Assembly: GCF_038446955.1 (NCBI RefSeq)
Contig: NZ_CP151803.1
Location: 1,612,001-1,676,000 of the forward strand
Length of the DNA stretch: 64,000 nt
Direction: 5' to 3'
Origin: Pedobacter sp. FW305-3-2-15-E-R2A2
GTDB taxonomy: Bacteria; Bacteroidota; Bacteroidia; Sphingobacteriales; Sphingobacteriaceae
The number at the start of each line of letters is the position of its first letter. Position 1 is the stretch's first letter. A program made the translations under genes and the position numbers. A model generated the notes under the pieces. That model worked only from the letters and a program-made list of their open reading frames with translations, was not told the origin of the DNA and made no database searches. Shown piece by piece: positions 31,496 to 40,083 of this stretch.

Positions 31496-34111
31496 ATGAG
31501 TCTTACTGAATATAAAAAGAAACGTTCCTTTAAGAAAACACCTGAGCCCGAAGGGGGAGAGGGAACAGGAAAGGAATTGCGTTTTGTGATTCAGAAACAT
31601 GATGCTACTCATTTGCATTATGATTTTCGTTTGGAAATGGATGGGGTACTAAAAAGCTGGGCAGTTCCAAAGGGGCCATCTGCCGATCCTGAAATTAAAC
31701 GCTTGGCCATGATGGTGGAAGATCATCCCTACGATTACCGGAATTTTGAAGGAATCATTCCTGAGGAGGAATATGGAGGAGGTACGGTAATCGTATGGGA
31801 CGAGGGAAGTTACACGCCCTTCGAGCCCGAATCTGATGATTTACAGCAGCAGGAAAAACAGTTGTTAAGTCAGTTAAAGGCTGGGAAGCTTAAAGTCATT
31901 TTGAAGGGTAAGAAACTCAAAGGAGCCTATGCATTGGTCAAAGCTTATGGCAGGGGAGATAACGGCTGGTTGCTCATGAAACTGAAAGATAAGTACGCAC
32001 AGGACAGTGACATCCTTTTAAAAGATAAATCTGTTATTTCCGGGAAAACGATTGCACAAATGGAAAAGAAGGCTGATCATAAACCCAATAAAAAGGCCGA
32101 AAAAGTAACCAGAGTGCTGGAAAAGCAAGGTAAAGTTATCGCAGCTGTCGGTACCAGGTTGAAGGGCCTGCTAAAAAAAGCGGTAAAAAAAGCTTTTTAT
32201 GATCAGGTTAAGCCTATGCTGGCGACCCTGGTTAGCGAGCCTTTTGATGAGCCTGGCTGGGTATACGAGATCAAGTGGGATGGCTATCGCGCAATTGCCT
32301 TTATGAATAAGGGAAAGGTGACATTCAAATCCCGTAATGATAAATCCTATAACCAGAAATATTATCCCATCTACGAGAAATTGAATGCATTGAAAATAAA
32401 TGCAATTATAGATGGGGAAGTTGTAGTGGTAAATAAAAAGGGAGACGCTAATTTTGGGGCCTTACAAAACTGGCATAGCGAAGCCGACGGAGAACTGCTG
32501 TACTATGTTTTCGATATCCTTTGGTACAATGGCTATGACCTCAGCCATTTGCCCTTGCTTGATCGAAAAGCAATTCTTGCTGAGCTCATTCCCGATCAAT
32601 CTCCCATCCTGCTCAGCAAAGCTTTTGAAACGTCCGGGATTGAATTTCTAAATGCCGCAAAACGCATTGGTTTGGAAGGAATCATGGCAAAGCGGGCCGA
32701 CAGTATTTACCATACCGGGAACCGAACAAATGACTGGTTAAAAATTAAGGCCAGCAAAGGTCAGGAAGTCGTAATTGGTGGTTTTACCAAAATTACAGGG
32801 AGCCCAAAACCTTTTAGTTCGCTGCTGGTAGGCCTGTTCAAAAATGGAAAATTTATATATACCGGAAAGATCGGGACAGGCTTTAGTTTGAATACTCAAA
32901 AAGAACTCCTTACTCAGTTCGAGCCGCTGATTACAGATAAACCCCCATTTTCTGAAGAACCAGATGTCAATAAACCCAATAGGTTTCGGTTCAATTCCCC
33001 TCAGGCGAAAGCGACCTGGCTAAAGCCCGAATTGATCTGCGAGGTGAATTTTGCAGAAATGACTACAGACGGACTAATGAGACATCCTTCGTTTAAAGGG
33101 ATCAGGGGGGATAAAAAAGCAAAAGAAGTCGTGCTGGAAACGGCAGCTGAAACCGATAAAATTGTTCCTAAATCAATTAATCCTAAAGACATGTTAATTA
33201 CAGAAGCTGAAGAAACACAGGTGAAAAAGATAAATGGACAGGAGTTAACATTCACCAATCCGGACAAAATATACTGGCCGGTTGAAAAAATAAGCAAAGG
33301 CGACCTGATCAATTATTACGATCAGATCTCCGGCTTTATCTTGCCTTATCTGAAAGACCGTCCACAGTCTTTAAACCGGTACCCGAATGGGATTACAGGT
33401 CAGAATTTTTACCAGAAAGATGTGACCGGAAAAGTGCCAGACTGGATTAAAACGTATCTATATCATGCTGAGGGGGATGATACTGATAAACATTTTCTGG
33501 TTGGAAAGGATAAAGCTACCTTATTATACATGGCCAATCTGGGGTGTATAGAAATACATCCATGGAGCAGCACGATTAAAAAACCAGACCATCCAACCTG
33601 GTGCATTCTCGACCTGGATCCGGATAAACAACCCTTTGATCAAACGATTGAGGTAGCACAGGTAGCCAAAGCTATTTTGGATGACATGGGTGTTCCAGGT
33701 TATTGTAAAACGAGTGGATCTACAGGTTTGCACATTTACATCCCCCTGGGAAATAAATACACTTACGATCAGAGTAAGGAGTTTGCCAGAATTATCGTCA
33801 CCCTTGTTAACCGTGAGCTGCCAAAAACGACGAGCATGGAACGGGGAGTGGCTGATCGCAAAGGGAAGATCTATTTGGATTTCCTGCAAAACAGGCCGCA
33901 GGCTACCATTGCAGCCCCTTATTCCTTACGTCCTAAGCCTGGAGCTACCGTTTCGATGCCCTTGCATTGGGATGAGGTAAAAAAAGGCCTGCAAATGAAG
34001 GACTTTAATATTTATAATGCGGTCTCCAGAGCAAACGAAATGGGAGACCTGTTCAAACCAGTGCTTGGCAAAGGGATCAATCTTGCTGCCGTTATTAAAA
34101 AAAACCGCTAA
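31496..34111 (+). CDS. ligD: Multifunctional DNA ligase D of non-homologous end joining
   Basis: Three domains in the order phosphoesterase, ligase, polymerase, as in the Pseudomonas enzyme. The phosphoesterase spans about 1-190 (HDATHLHYDFRLEMDG), the ATP-dependent ligase about 220-530 with the adenylated lysine in YEIKWDGYR (about residue 258), and the primase-like polymerase about 575-871, with its metal-binding Asp pair in CILDLDPD. The enzyme trims, fills and seals double-strand breaks with Ku. A lysine-rich linker (about 190-220) joins the first two domains. It is followed 13 bases later by ku. Confidence 0.95.
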   Translation: MSLTEYKKKRSFKKTPEPEGGEGTGKELRFVIQKHDATHLHYDFRLEMDGVLKSWAVPKGPSADPEIKRLAMMVEDHPYDYRNFEGIIPEEEYGGGTVIVWDEGSYTPFEPESDDLQQQEKQLLSQLKAGKLKVILKGKKLKGAYALVKAYGRGDNGWLLMKLKDKYAQDSDILLKDKSVISGKTIAQMEKKADHKPNKKAEKVTRVLEKQGKVIAAVGTRLKGLLKKAVKKAFYDQVKPMLATLVSEPFDEPGWVYEIKWDGYRAIAFMNKGKVTFKSRNDKSYNQKYYPIYEKLNALKINAIIDGEVVVVNKKGDANFGALQNWHSEADGELLYYVFDILWYNGYDLSHLPLLDRKAILAELIPDQSPILLSKAFETSGIEFLNAAKRIGLEGIMAKRADSIYHTGNRTNDWLKIKASKGQEVVIGGFTKITGSPKPFSSLLVGLFKNGKFIYTGKIGTGFSLNTQKELLTQFEPLITDKPPFSEEPDVNKPNRFRFNSPQAKATWLKPELICEVNFAEMTTDGLMRHPSFKGIRGDKKAKEVVLETAAETDKIVPKSINPKDMLITEAEETQVKKINGQELTFTNPDKIYWPVEKISKGDLINYYDQISGFILPYLKDRPQSLNRYPNGITGQNFYQKDVTGKVPDWIKTYLYHAEGDDTDKHFLVGKDKATLLYMANLGCIEIHPWSSTIKKPDHPTWCILDLDPDKQPFDQTIEVAQVAKAILDDMGVPGYCKTSGSTGLHIYIPLGNKYTYDQSKEFARIIVTLVNRELPKTTSMERGVADRKGKIYLDFLQNRPQATIAAPYSLRPKPGATVSMPLHWDEVKKGLQMKDFNIYNAVSRANEMGDLFKPVLGKGINLAAVIKKNR

Positions 34112-34124
34112 CCTAAATAATTTA

Positions 34125-34892
34125 ATGATGAGATCGATCTGGAAAGGTGCTATTGGATTTGGTTTGGTGAATATTCCTGTGAAACTGTTTTCAGGGGTGA
34201 CCAGCAGTAATCTTGATTTGGATATGCTCGATGAACGGGACCATTCCAACATCAAATTCAAGAGGGTAAATGAGAAAACACATAAAGAAGTGCCTTTTGA
34301 AAATATTGTAAAAGGTTATTTTCTGAAAGACCGGTATATCATACTGGACGATCATGACTTTGAGGAGGTAAAACCAGAAAAAACAAAAATTATAGAAATA
34401 GAAAGTTTTGTAGACATCAGGGAGATCAATGCGATTTATTATGAAACTTCTTACTATACGCAACCCGAAACTCAGGGTAAGAAAGCTTATGCGCTGTTAC
34501 TTCAGGCATTGCTGAAATCAAAAAAAGCAGGAGTAGCGCGTTTTGTACTAAGAAATCAGGAACACCTTTGTGTCATTCATCCGCTGGATGGCATTATTGT
34601 CATCACAAAAGTTCGCTTTCAGGAAGAGATACGTAGTACGAAAGAGGTTCAAATGAAAGAAGAAATCACTATTAAGCCGAAGGAGTTGCAGGTGGGGTTG
34701 GCCTTAATCAAAGAATATTCAGGGTCCTTTAATATTGCCGCTTTTAAAAATGATTATTCTAAAGAACTGTTAAAGATTATAAAATCTAAAGCCAAAGGGA
34801 AACGCGCGACCGTTAAAAAGATTAAACCTCAAAAGGCGGTTAGTGATGATTTATATGAGCAGTTATTGCAAAGTCTGAATAAGCGGGCATAA
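34125..34892 (+). CDS. ku: Ku protein of non-homologous end joining
   Basis: Starts MMRSIWKGAIGFGLVNIPVKLF, the universal bacterial Ku N-terminus, and continues with the beta-barrel core (YYTQPETQGKKAYALLLQAL, RFVLRNQEHLCVIHP) and a lysine-rich tail (KIIKSKAKGKRATVKKIKPQ) that binds DNA. Length about 255 residues is normal. Bacterial Ku is a homodimer that rings broken ends and recruits LigD, which is encoded just upstream. ATG at 34125 is chosen over the one at 34128. Confidence 0.95.
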   Translation: MMRSIWKGAIGFGLVNIPVKLFSGVTSSNLDLDMLDERDHSNIKFKRVNEKTHKEVPFENIVKGYFLKDRYIILDDHDFEEVKPEKTKIIEIESFVDIREINAIYYETSYYTQPETQGKKAYALLLQALLKSKKAGVARFVLRNQEHLCVIHPLDGIIVITKVRFQEEIRSTKEVQMKEEITIKPKELQVGLALIKEYSGSFNIAAFKNDYSKELLKIIKSKAKGKRATVKKIKPQKAVSDDLYEQLLQSLNKRA

Positions 34893-34974
34893 CCGTAGGG
34901 TGTAGCGAAATCTATGTTGCTCTCGTTTAGGGAATTAATACTAAGTAATCTTTGATCGCCACTAACCAAAAATC

Positions 34975-35463
34975 ATGACAAACCAAACAAAATTCTTTTT
35001 TATCGCCCTCCTTATCGTTGTTTTAGGATCAGCCTGCACTAAATCTGATCCAGTTACTTATTGTTCAATGCAGATCAAGTATTCCGACATGAACTTTAAT
35101 GTTGTAGATGCAAGTACAGGGAAAGACTTATTCTTCTCAGATAATCCAAGGTATACCGTGGATCAAATTGCCTTTTTTAAGACAAAAGATAAGCTTTTTA
35201 AAGAAGGTTGGAAGCCGCAAGTTATTGGATCCGGTGCACAAAGGTATTTTACAGTCACTATTGGCGCCGAATCTGTAGATACACTCCTGATGAAATTACC
35301 GATATCGGGAGGAAATGAGGCTGTAGATGTATTCAGTTTCACCCTTAAGCCATCAAAAGAGCCATGTGAGGCAGCTGTCCTCGATAAAGCAAAATTAAAT
35401 AACGTTGACATCGTTAAAACGAATGGCAGGCTAATCATTAAAAAAGTACAACCAGTTAATTAA
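34975..35463 (+). CDS. Lipoprotein of unknown function, 162 aa
   Basis: The N-terminus MTNQTKFFFIALLIVVLGSAC has a clear lipobox (LGSAC), so the mature protein is lipid-anchored at about residue 21. The rest is beta-rich with two further cysteines (YCSMQIKY near 31, and PCEAAVL near 131) that could form a disulphide. No family recognised, and no link to the NHEJ genes upstream is evident. A bidirectional-looking terminator separates it from the regulator gene on the other strand. Confidence 0.65.
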   Translation: MTNQTKFFFIALLIVVLGSACTKSDPVTYCSMQIKYSDMNFNVVDASTGKDLFFSDNPRYTVDQIAFFKTKDKLFKEGWKPQVIGSGAQRYFTVTIGAESVDTLLMKLPISGGNEAVDVFSFTLKPSKEPCEAAVLDKAKLNNVDIVKTNGRLIIKKVQPVN

Positions 35464-35473
35464 TGTCTTAAAA

Positions 35474-35510
35474 GGTCTGCCTCATTGTATTACAGGAGGT
35501 AGATCTTTGA
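35474..35510. terminator. Intrinsic terminator between convergent genes
   Basis: A 10-base stem with two G-T pairs (GGTCTGCCTC / GAGGTAGATC) and a 12-base loop is followed by TTTGATTTTT. It sits between the lipoprotein and the LytTR regulator genes. Confidence 0.7.
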
Positions 35511-35513
35511 TTT

Positions 35514-36191
35514 TTATTTAAGCGCATCTTTGTACGTCCTTCCAACCGGAAGTTGTTTGCCGTCTTTCAGCACTACAAACTGTGAGTTATGGGATAATAT
35601 GTGCGTTTTTTGAACGATGTAAGATTTATGAATCCTGACAAAACCAAGCTTTACATTCTTCTCAATGAAATCAGAAAAGCGTTGTAAAACCAGGTACTGT
35701 TTATACCTTGTGATGACCTTTAGGTACTCTCCAAATCCCTCGATCCATTGGATCTCGTTCAGGGGTACTTTATTTAACATATAGTCTGATCTGAAGGTCA
35801 GGAATTCTTTTTCTACCTCGGGGTCAGTCAGCTTTCTATAGTCAATTGCCTTTTGAACCGCCTTCAGGAAACGTTCTGGAAATACCGGTTTAACCAGATA
35901 GTCGATTACATCCAGGTCATATGCCTTCGCTGCATGGGTAGGGTCGGCGGTAATAAAAATGCCTAATTTTCCCTTAGGAATCAGAGCTAACATCTCTGTT
36001 CCGGAAAGCCCGGGCATTTCAATGTCCAGGATAAACAACTCCACTTCATCAAGACGACTGTAATTAAGTGCTTCCACTGGATTGAGGAAGCAGGCCAGAA
36101 GTTCGATCTCAGGAAGGTCGTCACAATATTTACGAATGAGCTCCAATGCCGGAGACTCATCATCCACATAAATGGCTTTGATTGCGGTCAT
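35514..36191 (-). CDS. LytTR-family response regulator
   Basis: Residues 1-120 are a receiver with the phosphoacceptor Asp in LFILDIEMPG and Lys in VKPVFPE; residues 130-225 are a LytTR DNA-binding domain (FLTFRSDYMLNKVPLNEIQ, FVRIHKSYIV, LPVGRTYKD). Such regulators bind direct repeats. The start overlaps the histidine kinase gene by four bases (translational coupling). Together they form the only two-component system in the window, lying divergent from the dicarboxylate gene cluster. Confidence 0.93.
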   Translation of the reverse strand: MTAIKAIYVDDESPALELIRKYCDDLPEIELLACFLNPVEALNYSRLDEVELFILDIEMPGLSGTEMLALIPKGKLGIFITADPTHAAKAYDLDVIDYLVKPVFPERFLKAVQKAIDYRKLTDPEVEKEFLTFRSDYMLNKVPLNEIQWIEGFGEYLKVITRYKQYLVLQRFSDFIEKNVKLGFVRIHKSYIVQKTHILSHNSQFVVLKDGKQLPVGRTYKDALK

Positions 36192-37282
36192 ATTCTGATG
36201 GTTAATACAGTGCTGTAATCTACGCCCTTCTGCATAGATTCCAAATTATAGTTCTCCCCATATTGATTGTCCAAAATCATTTTTAATACCTGGAGTCCCG
36301 CCCCTCTATAGGATGGGGAATGGTCTGTTGTCTTTTTATCAGCGATAGAATTTGAGATCGAAAACTCAGCTACAGCGTCCTTTAGCGATAATTTAAGCCT
36401 GATATAGGCCTTTTCATCTTGCCCTATAACGGAATACTTGACTGCATTTTCGAAAAGAGTAAGGTATATGGTTGGGGGGATTTCTACGACACTAAAAAGC
36501 TCATTCGCTTCAAAGTCAAGCTCCATATCCAGTTTGTTTTTACTTTTTAACTGGTAAAGGGTAGCCAATGCGGTAATCATTTGAATTTCCCGTTCTATGG
36601 GGATCGTTTTTTTCTCCACTTCATAGGTCGTGTATTGCATTAAGAGGCTGAGCTGTTTGATCAGGTTTGCCGAAACGCTATCCGTTGCATAGCTGTAAGA
36701 ATAAATGTTGTTTAGCGTATTGAAGAGGAAATGCGGGTTAATCTTTGATTTTACCAGTTCCAGATCTGCTTCTTTTTTCCTGATCAGGAGTTCCACAAGT
36801 TCCTGTTCCACGATCAGTTTATACCTGGAGATACTTTGCATGGAAGGAACGAGTATAATGATGAGCTGCGTGAGGTAGATCATGAAAATGTATTTTCCCT
36901 CTGCTGCCACCCCATTGTCGAAAAGTTCAGGTTCAAGCAGGATTCTGATCAGACTGGAGATCACAAAAACACCAGCTGTGTACAACACATATTCCCCATA
37001 TCTTTTAGTCTGGTAGTATTGAGGAACGAGCCTTTTGAAGCATAAAAGGTACAGCGGGATATTGATAACCAGCATAAACAGCAACCGATATAAAGCATCT
37101 TGCATGCTAAATAAGCTGAGGGAAACGTAAGCACTAACGCCAATAAATCCAAGCCAGAACAAGACATGCTGCATATAGATCACGCCAGGCCACTTTCCAT
37201 TCAGCAGGACGTTCATGACCTTTTTTTCAAAAGATAACCTCAGGATCAAAATCAAAAAGACAAGGTTTAATAACAGGATCAT
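36188..37282 (-). CDS. LytS-type sensor histidine kinase
   Basis: The N-terminal 150 residues hold four or five membrane helices without a clear extracellular sensor domain. A short linker (VEQELVELLIRKKEADLELV) leads to the His-kinase domain, with the phosphoacceptor His in INPHFLFNTLNN, and a C-terminal ATPase with an N-box (LTLFENAVKYSV) and G-box (YRGAGLQVLK). It resembles YpdA/BtsS-type kinases that sense carboxylates in other bacteria. It is the first gene of the pair with the LytTR regulator. Confidence 0.92.
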   Translation of the reverse strand: MILLLNLVFLILILRLSFEKKVMNVLLNGKWPGVIYMQHVLFWLGFIGVSAYVSLSLFSMQDALYRLLFMLVINIPLYLLCFKRLVPQYYQTKRYGEYVLYTAGVFVISSLIRILLEPELFDNGVAAEGKYIFMIYLTQLIIILVPSMQSISRYKLIVEQELVELLIRKKEADLELVKSKINPHFLFNTLNNIYSYSYATDSVSANLIKQLSLLMQYTTYEVEKKTIPIEREIQMITALATLYQLKSKNKLDMELDFEANELFSVVEIPPTIYLTLFENAVKYSVIGQDEKAYIRLKLSLKDAVAEFSISNSIADKKTTDHSPSYRGAGLQVLKMILDNQYGENYNLESMQKGVDYSTVLTIRI

Positions 37283-37314
37283 TTGTTCATGGCGATTTGG
37301 TCAGTTCTGGTCGT

Positions 37315-37339
37315 TCGTTTATTTATTCTGTCGTTTATT
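37315..37339. promoter_or_regulatory. Direct repeats TCGTTTATT, candidate LytTR operator
   Basis: Two identical 9-base copies at 37315-37323 and 37331-37339, 16 bases apart, with a related TCGTT at 37311, lie in the divergent region between the kinase and the porin gene. LytTR proteins bind such direct repeats. An imperfect hairpin (37381-37413, around GCAGC/GCTG) lies further towards the porin start. Confidence 0.5.
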
Positions 37340-37436
37340 GATATAAATCCTTTTCGACGGTCCTTATACTCATATTTAATTTCCGGGTGCAGCTATTTGC
37401 TGTCCGGGAAACAACCAAATATAAAACTTAGAATAG

Positions 37437-38756
37437 ATGAGGGCTAATATCTCTATTTTTTCGGTGATCAGAAATACAGGACTTCTTTTTTTAGGAATGA
37501 TCCTGGCCCTTGGAATTGCCCTTTTTTTTCCGGATCCTTCTTTTAGTCAGGAGAAAAAGCCGGATAAACTGATCAGGTTTTCCGCCTATGCGCAGTTCTG
37601 GGCAAGGTATACGATGATGAACCCAGGCAGCAGGATCAACGAAAGTCAGGTAGCGAATACTGCAGACCTGTCTCTAAGAAGATTCAGAGTGAAAGTGACT
37701 GCCAATCCAATGGATCACCTGATGTTTGTGGTTCAGGCAGGTACCACCAATCTGACCGCTTTATCCCACAATGAAAGCCCGGTTGAGCTGCTGGATGCCT
37801 ATGGCGAATATCAGTTGAATAAGCAGCTGAGCCTTGGCGGCGGGCGTTCGAACTGGAAAGGGCTCACCAGATTTGCCTCAGGCCCAGGATCAACTTTGTT
37901 ATATGACGTTCCATTCCTGATCCTTGGAAATGTGAACCGTACAGACCTTACCCTTCGAAACCTGAACCTATTTGCAAAGGGACAGCTTGGGTCATTAGAT
38001 TACCGACTGATCCTAGCGAAACCTTATATCCCGGTAACGGCGAAACCCCAGGAAGGAATTGCTAACTTCAATAACCTGAAGGTAAAACCTAACCTCTCTG
38101 CTTATATAAAATGGCAGTTTTTTGAGAGAGAAAGTAATGTTTCTCCAATCTCTCCCGGAACTTACCTGGGCAAGAAAAAAGTGCTGGCAATAGGTATCGG
38201 TGCAGAATATCAAAAAGACCTGTTATGGAGCCTCAATTCTGGTGATACGGTTTTAAATAACATGAAAATTTTCAGCGCAGATGTCTTTTTTGATACGCCG
38301 CTGAATAAAGAAACCGGCACTTCGCTGAATATTTATGCTGCCGCATTTCTCCATGATTATGGACCTGGTTATATTCGCAACCTGGGAATAAACAATATGG
38401 CAAATGGTATGGAAAGTAAAATAGCTGCCTTTAATGGAGCCGGAAATGCCTACCCTGTGGTTGGAACAGGAAAAAGCCTGATTCTTCAATCGGGAATTAC
38501 CCTGCCATATTTTAACCGCCGAACTAGAAAAACCCGGTTAATGCCCGCTTTTGGAATCCAATATTCCCGCTTCGACCGCTTATCGGATCCCATGTTCAGT
38601 TATGACCTCGGATTGAGCCTGCTACTTAAAGACCATTCCTCCAAATTTGTTTTCAATGCCCAGAGCAGGCCAATTTATACGACCCAGGAAACAGCACTCC
38701 AAGTTACCGATAGGAAAATGATGTTTGTTCTGATGTACCATATCAATATAGACTAA
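37437..38756 (+). CDS. Outer-membrane porin, 439 aa
   Basis: A long signal segment (LLFLGMILALGIALFFPDP, cleaved near FSQE) precedes a beta-rich barrel ending MFVLMYHINID, with an aromatic residue near the C-terminus as in outer-membrane proteins. The pattern SAYAQFWARYTMMNPGS and DLSLRRFRVKVTAN is like the phosphate/substrate-selective porin group of Bacteroidota. It lies 14 bases before the C4-dicarboxylate symporter and likely gives its substrates passage through the outer membrane. Confidence 0.75.
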   Translation: MRANISIFSVIRNTGLLFLGMILALGIALFFPDPSFSQEKKPDKLIRFSAYAQFWARYTMMNPGSRINESQVANTADLSLRRFRVKVTANPMDHLMFVVQAGTTNLTALSHNESPVELLDAYGEYQLNKQLSLGGGRSNWKGLTRFASGPGSTLLYDVPFLILGNVNRTDLTLRNLNLFAKGQLGSLDYRLILAKPYIPVTAKPQEGIANFNNLKVKPNLSAYIKWQFFERESNVSPISPGTYLGKKKVLAIGIGAEYQKDLLWSLNSGDTVLNNMKIFSADVFFDTPLNKETGTSLNIYAAAFLHDYGPGYIRNLGINNMANGMESKIAAFNGAGNAYPVVGTGKSLILQSGITLPYFNRRTRKTRLMPAFGIQYSRFDRLSDPMFSYDLGLSLLLKDHSSKFVFNAQSRPIYTTQETALQVTDRKMMFVLMYHINID

Positions 38757-38770
38757 TAAAAAAGAGCCAC

Positions 38771-40078
38771 ATGTTAATCGAAAAATCACCTCAACCTGCT
38801 TTTCAGCAGAACAAAAAGCCAGTATGGCTGCGGATCCTTGCCAACTTAACTTTCTGGGTACTCATCGCCATTATCGCCGGTGTAGTGCTGGGCAGTTATG
38901 CGCCTGCAACTGCTGTGAAAATGGAAATTATAGGAAAGACCTTTATCGACATCATCAAGCTCTTCATCGCGCCCATTATTTTTTTAACCATCGTTTTGGG
39001 AATCAGTGGGATGGGAGACCTGAAAAAGGTGGGCAGGATAGGCCTGAAATCACTTTTATATTTTGAAATCGTATCTACGTTCTCTCTGGCCATCGGAATT
39101 TTAATGGCTGTTTTGTTGAAGCCCGGAAATATCGATAAGTCTAAACTTCAAATCGGTGATGCCTCGAAATATACTTCCGGACCTGCAAAGGATTTTGATT
39201 GGGTACATTTCTTTATGAACAACGTGACCATTCAGGTACTGGTGGTGGCCATTATTGTAGGGATTATTCTCAATTACTCCAGACACCGTGAAAAAGCAGT
39301 CAACGGTTTAGGACGCCTGTCTAAAATCGTCTTTCTCGGGCTAAAGTACGTGATGTACCTGGCACCCCTTGGTGCTTTTGGTGGAATGGCTTACACGGTA
39401 GGTAAATTCGGTCTTCATACGCTCGTTCCATTGGCAAAACTCATGGGGACGGTATACCTGACCATGGGGATTTTCATCTTCCTCGTTCTCGGCGGAATTA
39501 TGAAGTATTATCAAATGAGCATCTGGAAATTCATTAAATATATAAAAGAAGAATTGCTGCTGGTATTGGGCACATCGTCTTCAGAATCGGCCCTTCCATC
39601 GATTATGCAGAAGCTGGAAAAAATGGGCTGCAGCAAGTCTGTAGTTGGACTGGTTATTCCAACAGGCTATTCCTTTAACCTCGACGGAACGTCAATCTAC
39701 CTTTCTATGTCGGTGATTTTTCTTGCTCAGCTGTATGGGGTTGAACTATCTGCGCTGGAGATGCTCAGCATTATTGGAATATTGATGGTCACTTCAAAGG
39801 GAGCTGCAGGGGTTACCGGTAGCGGGTTTATCGTCCTGGCCTCTACCTTGGCAGCCTTGCACAAAATACCGATCGAAGGACTGGCCTTTTTACTCGGCGT
39901 AGATAAGTTTATGAGTGAGGCACGTGCGCTTACCAATATCATCGGTAATGGCGTCGCAGCCATCGTGATCGCCAAAAGTGAGAAGGAGTTCAATCCGGTA
40001 ACAGAAAACGGGGAGGAACAGGATTGGAGCCTTGGAGGAACAGAAATTGAAAAAGGAAAACTTGCGAACATTAACTAA
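38771..40078 (+). CDS. dctA: C4-dicarboxylate/cation symporter (DctA-like)
   Basis: An SDF-family (glutamate transporter fold) inner-membrane carrier of 435 residues. The diagnostic re-entrant loop SSSESALPSIM, the NLDGTSIYLSMSVIFLAQ motif and the helix DKFMSEARALTNIIGNG are intact and match DctA, which imports succinate, fumarate and malate with protons or sodium. It lies between the porin and pckA and starts 14 bases after the porin stop, so all three form an operon. Confidence 0.9.
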   Translation: MLIEKSPQPAFQQNKKPVWLRILANLTFWVLIAIIAGVVLGSYAPATAVKMEIIGKTFIDIIKLFIAPIIFLTIVLGISGMGDLKKVGRIGLKSLLYFEIVSTFSLAIGILMAVLLKPGNIDKSKLQIGDASKYTSGPAKDFDWVHFFMNNVTIQVLVVAIIVGIILNYSRHREKAVNGLGRLSKIVFLGLKYVMYLAPLGAFGGMAYTVGKFGLHTLVPLAKLMGTVYLTMGIFIFLVLGGIMKYYQMSIWKFIKYIKEELLLVLGTSSSESALPSIMQKLEKMGCSKSVVGLVIPTGYSFNLDGTSIYLSMSVIFLAQLYGVELSALEMLSIIGILMVTSKGAAGVTGSGFIVLASTLAALHKIPIEGLAFLLGVDKFMSEARALTNIIGNGVAAIVIAKSEKEFNPVTENGEEQDWSLGGTEIEKGKLANIN

Positions 40079-40083
40079 ATCAA

